Shown in pieces: positions 47,162 to 59,600 of a DNA stretch of 64,000 nt. Position numbers and translations under genes: made by a program. The stretch is from Erythrocercus mccallii. Its lineage: Eukaryota > Chordata > Aves > Passeriformes > Dicruridae. The DNA is taken from the NCBI GenBank assembly GCA_013397435.1, contig VZRG01000276.1, forward strand, positions 434,001 to 498,000, given 5' to 3'. Every line of letters starts with the position of its first letter. Position 1 is the stretch's first letter. The notes beneath the pieces are model-generated. The model made no database searches. It was not told where the DNA came from and was given only the letters and a program-made list of their open reading frames with translations.

Positions 47162-50100
47162 CTGAATCCACAGATACAGGAATGAGCTGAATGATTTTCA
47201 ACAGTTCAAAAATATTTACAAAATAAGTGATTTTTACTCAAAAGTGTATTTATGATAATGCTAAACAAAATACAATATTACAGAAAATATTTCTGGGACA
47301 TAGGGCAAGTAGAAATTCTAAGAAAGAGATCTGGAGCACAAGAACAGCAGATGCATAGAAAACATAGATTACATTTTTATATTTAATTCAGGATAATTTT
47401 TTCAGCATTGTCATTATATGATGCATTAGAAGAGCCTGCAAAAATCTCACAGTCCTTGCAGAGATAATTCTTTCTGATTTCACAGACAAACTCAGAGTGA
47501 GTACCCAAATATTCAAAATATTTTCCATTCAGCTGCCAATTAAACAACCAGCCATTACAAAAAAAACTTGCTTTCTGACTATGTCAGTATTGTCATATCT
47601 TAAATATCTCTCTGGACTACGGTCGACTGGGAGAAGTTAAAAACCTAGATGAGATTATGATAAAAAGCAATAGGAATAATTGGAAAGCCATAATAAAAGG
47701 CCAATATTGCATCACTTGGTATAAAGATTGATGCTGAATATACTTTAATTAGAATATAAGAATATGACTCAAAGTGAGATGTCAAAATAGGAAGTCCACA
47801 AAAATATAAGTAGGATAGAACTGAAAAAACAAGACATCTCAGAGATTATGTTAAAGTGGATCACGGAGAAATATACCACTATGCAACGTGCATGTTGAAA
47901 AAATGCAGAAAGGTGTACTTCAGAACTCTGGATACTAATTTATATTCCTTGATTTTAGATTCATTGAACTCATAGAAAATATCTAGAAGCCACTGTGTTC
48001 ATCCCTGAAAGAAATATCTGCTTGATGCTTAACTGATGTCCAAGAAACAGTAAACAGGTGAGTGGGAAGGGCAATTACAATATTAGATTGATTTATAGCC
48101 CAGTAGTCTGCTTTAATCTGCACCTAAAAGACTTGAAAAATTCTAATGATTGAAATGTCAGTGCTCCCTCCCTGTAGATGACAATTTTATTATTAATTTA
48201 ATTTAGAAACAAGCAAAAGCAGAACAGCTCAGAGAAAACCAACTTTTTTTTAGAAATGCCAAATGAGCTTGAACAAATCACTATGCCTAATTCCTAGTAA
48301 GCACTGAAGTGAAATGCTTTTAATACATGTCATAAATATGTGATTATGTGCAATTAATCACCATAATTCTGGTGAAAATTTTACTCCCTAATCCCTCAAT
48401 AAGAATGAACATGGCAAACCCCACTTTAGTCTTCTAGAGGAACCCTAATGTTGAATTCTGTTCTGTACATTTAACACAGAGAAAAATGAGACATCAGATT
48501 CCTGAGATTGGGGATGAATTTTCTCTGTTGGCTGTTATTCCTCCTGGGTAACCTGTCACTACATTTGTAACCTAACCTGGATTTAGCACTGATTATCCAA
48601 CAGGCCATCTCTTTCTGGGCCCATACTGCAATCTGAAAGAGCTCCTCTGCTTATCAGTGTAACTGCTTATTCCACCAACCCCCCAGGCTAAAGTGGAAGA
48701 TGATTATATAGCATAGTGCCAACACACACAGCCTTTATCTGTGCTCCATTTACTGAGAGATGAGGGTGCTTCATGCTGATCATTTTAGTTTTTAACTCAT
48801 GTAAGAGTATGATTCCAACCTGTGTTATTTCTTATTTATATAAACACTAATGATTTGTGGCCTGTTTCAATACTATGCAAAATGATGCATGCATTGCCAG
48901 CTTTTTCTTGACTATTGCTCAAAAGGAAACAAATAAGCAAAAAGCTGGATTCATTTTTAAGGCTTTAACTTCATGTAAGTTTGCTGTTAAAGCTATAGAG
49001 AGTGCAAAATCTGTCACCCAGGTAAGGGAACTTCCTGTGCTAACATCCAGCATTCTGCTCGTGTCTGGGCACAGGCGTTTTCAGAAGCTGCTCCAAGTCA
49101 TCCCTTTAAATCTGTGTTGTCACCTGAATTTGAAGCACCTCGTACTCCTTGGGTCTTTATGGGCAATTTCTATGCAAGTACTGTTATGCAAGCACAATAT
49201 CCTTGTTCCTTGCCTAAATTTCAGCTGTCCATGCTTGGCAGCATCCAAGACATACAGCTTTTTATTTTTTAGAGAAAAAAGGTATTCCAGCTTTGTGTTT
49301 CCAACTTCCATCTTGAGATTCCAGCCTTCCTAACTTTCTTAGTGCATTTATCTAGTGACTAACTAAGAGGATCCAGTACTGAGGAATTGCTGCCCTAACT
49401 GAGGTCTTGGAACTTTTAATTATCTTTAAAAAGTCTTTATTGTACCATCTATGTTCAAAAAGGTTTTATATCTTAAAATGACAAGTTTAGAAATACATTA
49501 GAGGAGACATTGAGAGCATATAAATATAACTATGGAGATGAGTATTAAATATTACTTTATGGGAAGATGAAAGTTCATGAATTGAATTTTCATGTTGGAT
49601 TAGGATTGTAACCAAAATTTATTTATACTGTGTCTGGTTCTGTCTTCTTAATTTTTTTCACATTCCTTCCAATGAAGACTGGCATTTTTAAGTTGCAAAA
49701 ACCTCTGTACAAATCTCATATCAACTCCACAGGAGCTGTGATTATCAAAGGTAGGTAACAGAAAGGACAGGAAACTGCAGCTGTCTGGGAGAGAGGCATT
49801 TCCAAAGAGTCTTTAAAAGACAAAACTGAGTTTACTGTTTCAGCAGTGGGAAATCTGCTCCTAAAAGAGGCCTTGAAGAAGAAGTCCATTTCTTTAATGG
49901 AAAATTAAATGTCCACTGTGCAATATGGAAGACTTTGGAACTGCAGGTGTTCAGTTATTGCCCAATTTTAGACATTTTTGCATAGGGAAGTTCAAACCAG
50001 ACTTTCCAGTCAGGAGATATCCTGTGCATTATCTGCATTATCAGACAGACAGAAGGGAAGCTAGAAATCTGACAACACTAATTGGATTGATAAATGTTAG

Positions 50101-53045
50101 GAAACTGGGAAAAACCATGATGGGAGTGGAAAATCTCTTTCAGTAGACTGGAAAGTAAAAGGGAAAAGCTGGTAAAAATACCCAACTTTGTCTGTGATCA
50201 GAAAAGGCTGAACTTCTCATATGGGGCATTCAAAAAGTACGTCCTACTTTCTCAAATAGCAAGAGAAGTAGAATCATGGTATTAGTTGCTGGGATGAATG
50301 AAGTGCTATCATTTTATCCAAAAGCTTGGATCATTCTGCATAATTGGGACCCCATTCAATTTATTAAATTCAAAGAAGGTTTACAGAGTATACATGGAAA
50401 TACCTGACCTTTCTCTTCTCAGAGTGGGCTACAAAGAAATCAAATACAGTCTGTGGAGAATTCTGTCTTGAATTTTTGGCCCTGACAACTCAGCACAGCT
50501 CTCACAGCTCTCAGCAGATAATCTGGAAATGCACAGTGACTTCAACCCTGTATACTTGTTTTGCTTGAATGCAGTAGACAAGAACTCTCTATGGACACTG
50601 CCCATGCTTAGTCTGTTATCCCAAGAGCTCCTGAGGAAAGAACTGATATTCTGTGATAATTTGCTGCTGCAGCACCTTACTCTGCTTCAGTTGTGTTGGC
50701 CATTCCTATAACTTGTGCTCTCTCAGAGTACTTATGGAGGGTGCAGCATATACCAGTTTTACCACAACCATGTTCAAGTTCAGAAAAATATGTAAAAAAA
50801 AAGTTTTTTTCTTTTTTCACCCCTTATTTCACATATTGAGTCTAAGAAACAATTATTCTTCTGGGTAATTTCTAGAAAAGTACAAACAGGTGCATGGACT
50901 ATTAATAGACTTCCCAACTTATTAAAAAAAAAAGGATGTACCTAAACAATAGTTGGGCAAATATTCGAAGAGATAATAACAACAATAACAGAAAGGGACA
51001 ACTGAGGAAGACTAGGAAGGCTAGAAAGGGAGTGTACAAGGGGAAAAATTTTTTTGGCCTGCAGAAACATCAGTAGTAGTGATGAGGCATAAATCAAAAT
51101 GTAGCTACCTGATCTTCAGGCTAAGGTTACAGGATGACAGTTAGAAAACTCTGTTTTCAATTTAAGTGGATTTGTCTGATTGGAAGTCACCAAGAGACAA
51201 AAATTTGGTGCTCAAGATGCCTTTTAAAATGAACTCAAATTTCAAGGAGAACTGTGATTTGAAATGCAAAATTTATTTCTCCTTATAAGGCAGTGTTAGA
51301 AGTTCCTTCCATACCTTCCTCAATAGCTTTCATATTAGCAAATGCTCATATACTTAAGTACAAAATTACTGTGACAGAAAAAGAAAAGGAGTTCTTTTAA
51401 TTTGCTTTGCTGTTTTGAACATCCAGTGACCTGCAAAACATGGATAAAACCCATTGGTTTATTCACTCACTAGAAGTTTTTAGAAATATCTTGTCACTTT
51501 TACAGGAGTGATAACTGCCAGAATTGTGAAATTTGGTGATTACTTCAGATGTTAAAAATAAACATTGGTACCACTGATGTGCCTTATATATGCTATCAAT
51601 AAGTACAAAAGTCATTGGATTACATAATATTCAGTTCTAACCTGGAGAAGACTTAGGATCTTCTTCCATGGAAATAACAGAATGAATGGAAATCATTTAA
51701 TAGGATTAAACCCACTGTGGAGAGATGTGAAGCATAAAGCCATAGTTAATGACTTGTGATCTCTCCTCCCCCGCCCCCATCAATACAGTTTCTTTATTCC
51801 TCTTTGGTCTGTGTAACTCATGGATATTCCTCTCATCTAGCAGTTCATGACCTTGTTCAAGTACTTAGTCTCCTCCTTAAAAACTCAGATGATGGTAAGA
51901 TTACTTTTTTTAAACAGCAATGAAATGTATTATACATGTGTGAATCAAATGAAAGATAATAACTGTGAAATGGTACCTCTATTGACTAAAAATGTTTAGG
52001 TAAATCCAAATTTCACATCTTTGTTCCAAACACTCCAAAAGAAGACGTGATGCTGAAACCAGGGTATTATTTTGGCATGCTTACTTCTTCACCTGATTGT
52101 CTCTGATGTCTTAATATCTGCATTGTGTTTCAATATCAAAAAGCAAAATATGTACTGTTCTTTCCTCATCTGAGTCCCTTGCAGGATGTTTCAGAGTTTC
52201 TAGATTGAGACAATATTTTGTTATACAAATATAAATCTCTGGGACTTAACTCTTATTTCAAGTGACAACAGAAACTGTTTAAACTAAACTACATCTCCTC
52301 AAACTAAAAAGATTTCAAATTCCCTATTTCCATTATGATGAGATTCATACCAAACTATTACTGAATAAATAACATATGCACTCTTATTGAATAAAAAGAA
52401 TTGCATAACTAAATAGAAGGAATTGAAGTACTGTTTTAAAGACAATTGAATCTTGAGTATTGCTTTAAAGCCAGTACCACTTTATTATATCATATTATGG
52501 CTTATGCAAAATATTGCAATATATTTAAAATCTAAGATTAGAATTAGCTTTTCTTTAGCTGATGAAACTCCAGAAAATACACTGATAGATATTTTGAAGG
52601 TATGTTTTTTTACAGATCCTGAGATTTATAAAATAACCTGGAGGACAGCAAAACACAGAAGTTAATTCAACCTGTGCTCAAAATCAGTGACTCAAGTCTG
52701 CATGCATAGTTAGGAGAGCTCTGTGGAGTTAATCTAGTAACACTGTGATAAATCTTGGCTTTCTTCAAACTGGAACAAATTTTTAGACTACTCAAATTAC
52801 TATTACTCTCTTGGCACTAGTGCAATAAAGTTCTTATTTTAAACCCAGAAGAATTTGCTCCAATAGTATTGATGTGGATAAAATATCACACTATTTTGTC
52901 AGTATCCTCTGAGCAAAATATTATTTGGTGTGATTACAAAGTAACTATTAAAAATTACATCATAGACTTGCTGGTATCTTTAAGAAGCGGAGTTATTTTT
53001 CTGGCAGTTCTCTTGCTTTCTTTGCTATTGTCCAAAAGACAGAAA
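47162..53045. other. AT-rich stretch, no gene or transposon recognised
   Basis: The longest open frame not in a repeat (48857-49333, 158 codons, plus) lies here. It is Leu/Ser/Cys/Phe-rich with no recognised motif or splice support. One more exon-like piece, 51841-51894, has an acceptor (ATTCCTCTCATCTAG) and a GTAAGA donor and is open in one frame (VHDLVQVLSLLLKNSDD). No transposon was seen. Confidence 0.45.
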
Positions 53046-53652
53046 TTGAGCTGGCAGTGTACCCTTGTGGCCCAGAAGGCCGATGGTATCCTGGGGTACA
53101 TCAGAAGATCATTGCCAGCAGGTTGAGGGAGGTGATCCTGCCCCTCTACTCAGCCCTGGTGAGGCAACATCTGTAGTGCTGTGTCCAGTTCTGGGCTCCT
53201 CAGTACATTAGAGACATGGAGCTCCTGGAGTGGGTCCAGTGGAGGGGAACAAAGATGATTAAGGGATCGGAGCATCTCTCTTACAAGGAAAGGCTGAGCG
53301 AATTCGGCTTGTTGAGCCTCGAGAAGAGACAACTGAGAGGGGAACTCATCAATGTCTATTAGTATCTGAAGGGAGGGTGGCCAAGAGGATGTTTCCAGGA
53401 TGTGCTCAGTGGTGCTGAGCAATAGGACAAGACACAGTGGGCAGAAAGTGATGCACAGGAAATTCCACCTGAATATGAGGAAGAATTTCTTTAATCTTTT
53501 AAATCTTTAAACTTTTTGCAGTGACTGAGCAGTACAGAGAGGTTATGGAGTCTCCCACACTGGAGATATTAAAGAATTGTCTGGACACAAGCCTGTGCAA
53601 TGTGCTCAAGGATAGGCCTTCTTGAGAAGGGATCCTTGTGATTCTGTGAAAT
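53046..53652 (+). mobile_element. CR1 LINE 3' fragment, plus strand
   Basis: The sequence follows CR1 ORF2 C-terminal coding order: a GTGGCCCAGAAGGCCGATGG block, then CTACTCAGCCCTGGTGAGGC, GTGTCCAGTTCTGGGCTCCT, GAGCCTCGAGAAGAGA, AGGACAAGACACAGTGGGCA and ATGAGGAAGAATTTCTT. It ends in the 3' signature TGTGATTCTGTGAAATT. It is 5'-truncated, with stops (for example a TAG after CATCTG near 53175) and an AT-rich expansion near 53490-53515. Its tail differs from those of the copies at 17-19 kb and 27 kb, so it is probably a different CR1 subfamily. Confidence 0.9.
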
Positions 53653-56600
53653 TCCTTACATCTCAAACCTGGGCATGTGGTTAAATAAAAGGACATCACA
53701 ATTTCTGGAAAGAAAGATGGAAGTATAGTATCCTAATCCTTCTGGGAGAGAAGCTGGGATTTGCACTTCAGGAAACTTTCAGCCCTATAGAAATGAAGGT
53801 CCATGACAAGGGTCTGGCATACAGTGAAAGGCTTCCAGTCATATCCCACTCATTGTCTGGAGATGATTTCCAAAGAAACTGCATTCAGTTTGCCTTGAAG
53901 TTTAAGAACAGTCAGAGAGAAGGAGGAATGAGCAAGGCCACGGTGCTGCCCTGATTAATGGTTGTCAGTCTGCTCGTGGACCTGTCAAATGTAACTGTGC
54001 AAAGTCTTCTAAGAGCAGGAAGTGGATTTGATATCAAAGGCTACATACAGGCAGCAGCACTTAACTCAGGACTTATGTAAGTGCATATATATAAGAACAG
54101 AAGCCTCTACTTAAACCAGCCAGTCAAAAACTCTCTTTCTGAACTGTGGTGTGTCTCCAGAGATCCTTATTCAATTATTAATGCATCTGCTGCTAATTTC
54201 ATCATGCAGAGTGTGAATTTGTCTTTCCAGGATGAGCTCTAAGGGAAGTTTGTAAGAAATATAGAACTTGTCAGCACATAAGAGTCAACACATTACTGCT
54301 GTGCTGCAGCCATTTATAACAAAACTAAAATGAGCACTCACTTGTTTGGCATTAATTTAATGTCCCACTTAGCTCCTATCAGACGTAAATAGCTGCTTCA
54401 TCCATTTAAGCATTTCTGTTCGTGCACATAATGAAGTACTCTGTACCTGTCAAGTAAGCAGAATTCATAACTGAATAAGAAATGGACGAGAAAATTCAAT
54501 GTTCTTAATATTAAACCTCTACAGGGGTAGCATCAAACTTTTTTATGGCATCTGTGAGATTTACCTTTTATTCCACTGTTCAGAGACCATAAGAAGACAT
54601 GACACATGCTAGCATGCCAAAAATGTTTCTAAAAGGGATATCTGTTCAACTTATGGCACAATTAACAAAACCTGTAGTTGTTGAACACAACACAAAATAA
54701 AATAAGTTAGCCAACCTCTTGGTATTTAAATATTTTTTATGTTATCTATTTTAGAAAAACAAAATCTAATTTTAAACAGCATTCTAGCTATGATCATACT
54801 CTCTAGAGGAAATTTTTATGAAAATGAACAGAGGTAATGACTACTATTAGTCACTGTCATTAGCATAAACCGTTAGAAATGACAATATTTACAACAGGCT
54901 ATGACATGACAGTTAAAATACGACTTTCCATCATTTGTGTATGCTTTGACTACATCTGGTTGCTATTTTCTAAAGTTAAACTGATAGAAATCTGGTAATG
55001 GTATATTTAATAGCATGTTCATCATCAGATCTAATTGTTTTCCACCACAGGGTATGAAGTTTTATGTCCTCTATCAACCCAAAACAAACAGCCCTACTGC
55101 TTAATGGCTCTTCAATTAATGTTTATGGTGCTACTTTTATAACCTAAGTTACAAGAAAAAAAATCCAACAAAATCCCTTCAAGAAGCCATTTAAGAATTT
55201 AAGAAGCTTAATGGGACTTCAACCAATACCAAAAATTACTAAAACATGTATGTGGTCCCACAGCTGTGGATGTGAAATAGGAAACACTAGAACAACATTA
55301 CAAAGACACTGGAAAATAGAAAACACTGAAAAATTCTTTGAGCACAGTGTTATAATTAGCTTTGGAGGGGAGAACAGACCTTAATGTAGGGGAAATTGGT
55401 TGAGGGACTTCCACCTTGCAATCAATGTTCATGCTGGGTTACAACAGAGAAGACCTGTTCATCCCAAGTCATGCACAGCTCAAACTCTGTTCCTCAGATT
55501 GCAAACTTATTCCCCTGAGAGTTATTTGCCCTCAGTAACCTACATGCTACCCTCGTACTCATAATTCTTTTCCCTATTTAGCAGAGCTCATGCTGATTAA
55601 AATGAAAGAACAGTTCAGAGACAGGTTTCTCTTTAACTGTCTTGGTGCATATTAATTTTTGTCTCTTCCTTTTGTATTAAGCCTCTAGAAAGCAATGTAA
55701 AACTACTGTAAATACATTTTCACTGGAGAGCTGCCATTGTTATAAATTATGAAAGCAAATGATTTCTGACTTGGGCTGTTAATTGTACATAACATTAATA
55801 TATTAATTTTAAGCTTCCCATGATAGTTCTGACACCCTGATTTTTAGCTTTTAATCATGCATTAAGAGCCTTTATTTCTCTGACACCCAGGTAATTAATC
55901 ATTGACACTCCTTAGTCCCCCAAAGTAGCTGGACACCATTAGACAAGGAAGAATGAGACCTGAGGGGGGTCAAAATTTCTTTTCAGGAAATACTTGTTTT
56001 TTTGCACCATAAACTCTGCTTGACATTCATTGCTGCAAATATATTTTAATAGAATTGCTGTTATTCTGCCTCTCCTCCCAGTTTCCCAGGAGTTTTTTGT
56101 AGCTCAACATGACGTTCAGAAACAGGCAAAAAATGCTCTGCGAAGTTTAAAGGCTGTCAAGCCTTCTTGGCAAATTCCCTCTAAGAGCACAGCTGAGAAA
56201 TGACAAACTTATCACCTGACTGGCGGGTGTTTAAAGCTGACTCCTTTTGATTAGGAAGCAATGAACCTTCCCTTCTGGAGTTCATTCTGTGTTTTATAAG
56301 CACCTCTTCACTGAAAATTATGCAGTTGAACTGATTTGAATTTGATTAGTGTAATGCTCCAATTTTATTATTTGCAGTAAATACAGGCATCTCTTATGGT
56401 TTTACTGCACATTTAGGAGAATGTCAGGATAGTTAAAGACTTACTTTTACTACTCATGTATTATTGCTTGACATTTAAAACAAATCCAAGAATAATATAT
56501 GCCTATATTGCAGTTACTCACTTGTTGTGCATTGCTCCATATGTACTCACACTCTACTTCCTCTCTGCTCCAGTGGGAAGAATAGGATGAAGGCAATCCT

Positions 56601-59600
56601 GCCTCCTTCAAGGACAAAGTACTGCGTCCCCAGCAGGTGAGTTGAGCTAGAAGTAACTGTGAAATGCAGCAGCTAATGTCTTTAATGGAAAACTCCTGTA
56701 TTAAATTCTATGCTGCAGACTCTGTGATATTTCAACAGGCAGCACCGAGGAGGAGCAGTGCTGCTTCCAGAGGGGCTGGCACTGAACACTGAATCGCTCT
56801 TTCACTGTCAGCCAGCTTCAGGACTTGCAATGTGAATGCTCTGGCAAGCTTGATACCCTTTTATCTTCTGACAGCTTTTCAATTATATGTCCTTTCATAT
56901 TATTACATAACTTCCAACCATCTGCACTGTGGGCCTCAGTAATAAAAACCCATTTCATGCCTGAAGAACACAACTTCTTTGGTAAGGCAGTTTAGACCTA
57001 GACAGGGAGCAGTGCATTTGACCAGAAACAAATGCTGAGTGGAGTCAGATGGTCAGGTCAATAAAAGCTAAAAATAATATTTGACTTCGAGAGAAAAGAG
57101 AGTTCAGGACACAGCCTAAAGGCTAGAATCAGCCCTAGCTAAACAGTTATTTCTGTATCAGTGTTATAATGAGAGATTAGACACCCAAAGTTACATGCTG
57201 CAGAGGGGTTACAGATATACCTACAGAACTCACCAGTAAGGTTTTGGAATAACTGAGAGCTGTCATTATTACTAGTATGGTCCAGAATGTGTTATGTCTA
57301 TTAGCTTCAGGCTGAGTATTCTCCAACATTTAATTCTACCTATCATGAGAAAAATGCATATACTTACACAATTTACCTCTTCATTTACTTACCTGTTTTG
57401 TAGACCATCATTATAGTGCATGACTACAGCAACATATCCCAGTCATTAGGGATGCTCTTAGAAAAATAAAGGAGGCTCACTTCAGCTGCAGTTCCAGCTA
57501 ATAGTGAAGCATTCGTGTGATATACGCATTTTCAGTACTTCTCGAGCTTTCATTAGTACTAGCTGGCTGTCTCAAAAATCTGTAACATATTAATTTCAAC
57601 AGTATCTGTATAAAGATGCAAGACAAGAAGTACAAAAAAGCTGTTTTGGGTTAGGATATTTAAATCTTTTATGCCAGTGATGACTCCTGGTTTTTGAGAA
57701 CCCAAAGCTGAGACTAGTGAAAGCTCCAGGCTGTTAGTACTTCCGAAAATGAAGGTATGTCTTCAGTGCTCAAATACAGAGAGAATCTATCTAACCTATC
57801 TTTTAAAAATGTTGAGAGTTATCAGCATAAGTGCCTTCTCCTAAGTAAATCCTATTTCTTTATTGAACAACCAACTTAAGAACAAAGCTATCAGAGGAAA
57901 GAATTAGCAAAAGTTACAGAAGTACAGAAAATTCACTTCTGGGAAATTCCATAGGCCAATTTCCACAAGGTGAATGAGGTGCATGAGAAGCTCAAAGGGA
58001 AGCTTTGAATGGTCTGTTCATGGCAAAACTCCTGTGCATTGGGCTATGCTTCTCTACACTCTTCAACTTCTTCCTTGACAACAGAGCATTGGGCACAAAA
58101 CAGGCCTACCTCAAACTCCAAGGACAAACATATGCCTCATGCCTTGTTCTCAGTTCTACACAATTCAATTAATGGTACGACATGACATACACAGTCTGTA
58201 GCTTTTAATGAAAGCAACTCCCACAACTGAAGTTTAAAACTTTGTTCCTTAAATGTTTTTAATTGTGCCCAATCTCAGTTACCTGAAAGACAGCTACATA
58301 GTCTACACTAGGCATTTAGGCACATTTTCTAAACAGTAGAGGCCATTTCATCTCATTTGAGTTTTTTTTGACACATACATGCAAAGTGGTTAAATAGTCC
58401 TTTGGACCTGAACTGAGTATATATGTGCATATATATATATATATATACACACACACATATATACATATACATGCAGTTGGAAAACAAAAGAAAAATCAGA
58501 AAATGCGAGGAAGAAATGGAATTAGATGAATCTTAGTATTTTGCTACAAAGTTTTGGCTTGCTCAGGATGGGGAAAATCAGACTTCCCTTTCTTCCTCTA
58601 CAGAGTTGTGTTCATCTTCCAGAAATATAAGTAGAATCTTCCAGCCTTTTGAAATATTTTATCACTTACTAAAAACTGCAGTTACTGAGTAAAAAGGAAT
58701 TACTACTCTCAAGTTTCCAAGAATACTATGTAATTTTCTTTAGGCAATCATGATCACCTACTTCCAAGTCCCTCCATTTTAGGAAATGTGGTTATAATGG
58801 TTTGGGCTCTAAGCAAAGGTATTTTGGTCCTGATTAATAATATGCTATGTGATGCAGTGCAGTTTCTCCCTTCTTCTTTCATTTGCTATATGCAAAGCAA
58901 TAATAATAATAAATAAAAAATATTTCTAAGAGCCTTCGATTACTATTTACTCAGCACACATAAATATAATCTAAGTAAACCCTTAAGAAAGTTGCATATT
59001 TTTTACCCTTTACTTTATCCCACTCACAGCCTACATAAAACTGGAGTGTGAATACTGTCACATAGGGTTTATTTCCAACTCTAGCTAGGAGAAAGAATCT
59101 TGAAAAATCCACTGAGTTTTTTCTCAAGTCTAGAGTTGTGTTAGGTTTGAATAGCTTCTGGCCACACTGTTTTAGCTCTTTCTCTGCAGAGAAAAATCTA
59201 TGTCTAAACCAGGGCATTGTTTAATTTTTTATCACCATTTGCAAGAGCAGAACCAAAACCAGTGTGGGCAAAAAAGTGCCACTTTTTTATCTCACGGTGA
59301 CAGGGAATGGGGTCCCATATGAGGGCTTCATGCTGTTCCTCAGGGCAGACTTCAGGTCTGTTTTCTGGTGTGCAGTCAAGAGAAACAAGGGAAGGACTGT
59401 GGTGGCACCAGGGTGTAGGAAATGAAGGTGTGTCCAGCTACAGCAGGACTCCACATTAGTTATTGATGCTGCTTTTGTGAGCTGAAACCTTCTGGATGCA
59501 CTAGCTACTAACAACAAGTGACAATGGTCTTTTGTTTCACGTTTTTTGCTGAAGAAACAAATTCATTTCTAATAACTAAATGTAATAATTGTACTTTTCT

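Noticed and set aside
48857..49333. 158-codon plus-strand open frame as a gene
   Set aside because: It matches no protein I know, has no splice or promoter context and an AT-driven composition. Frames this long are expected occasionally by chance.
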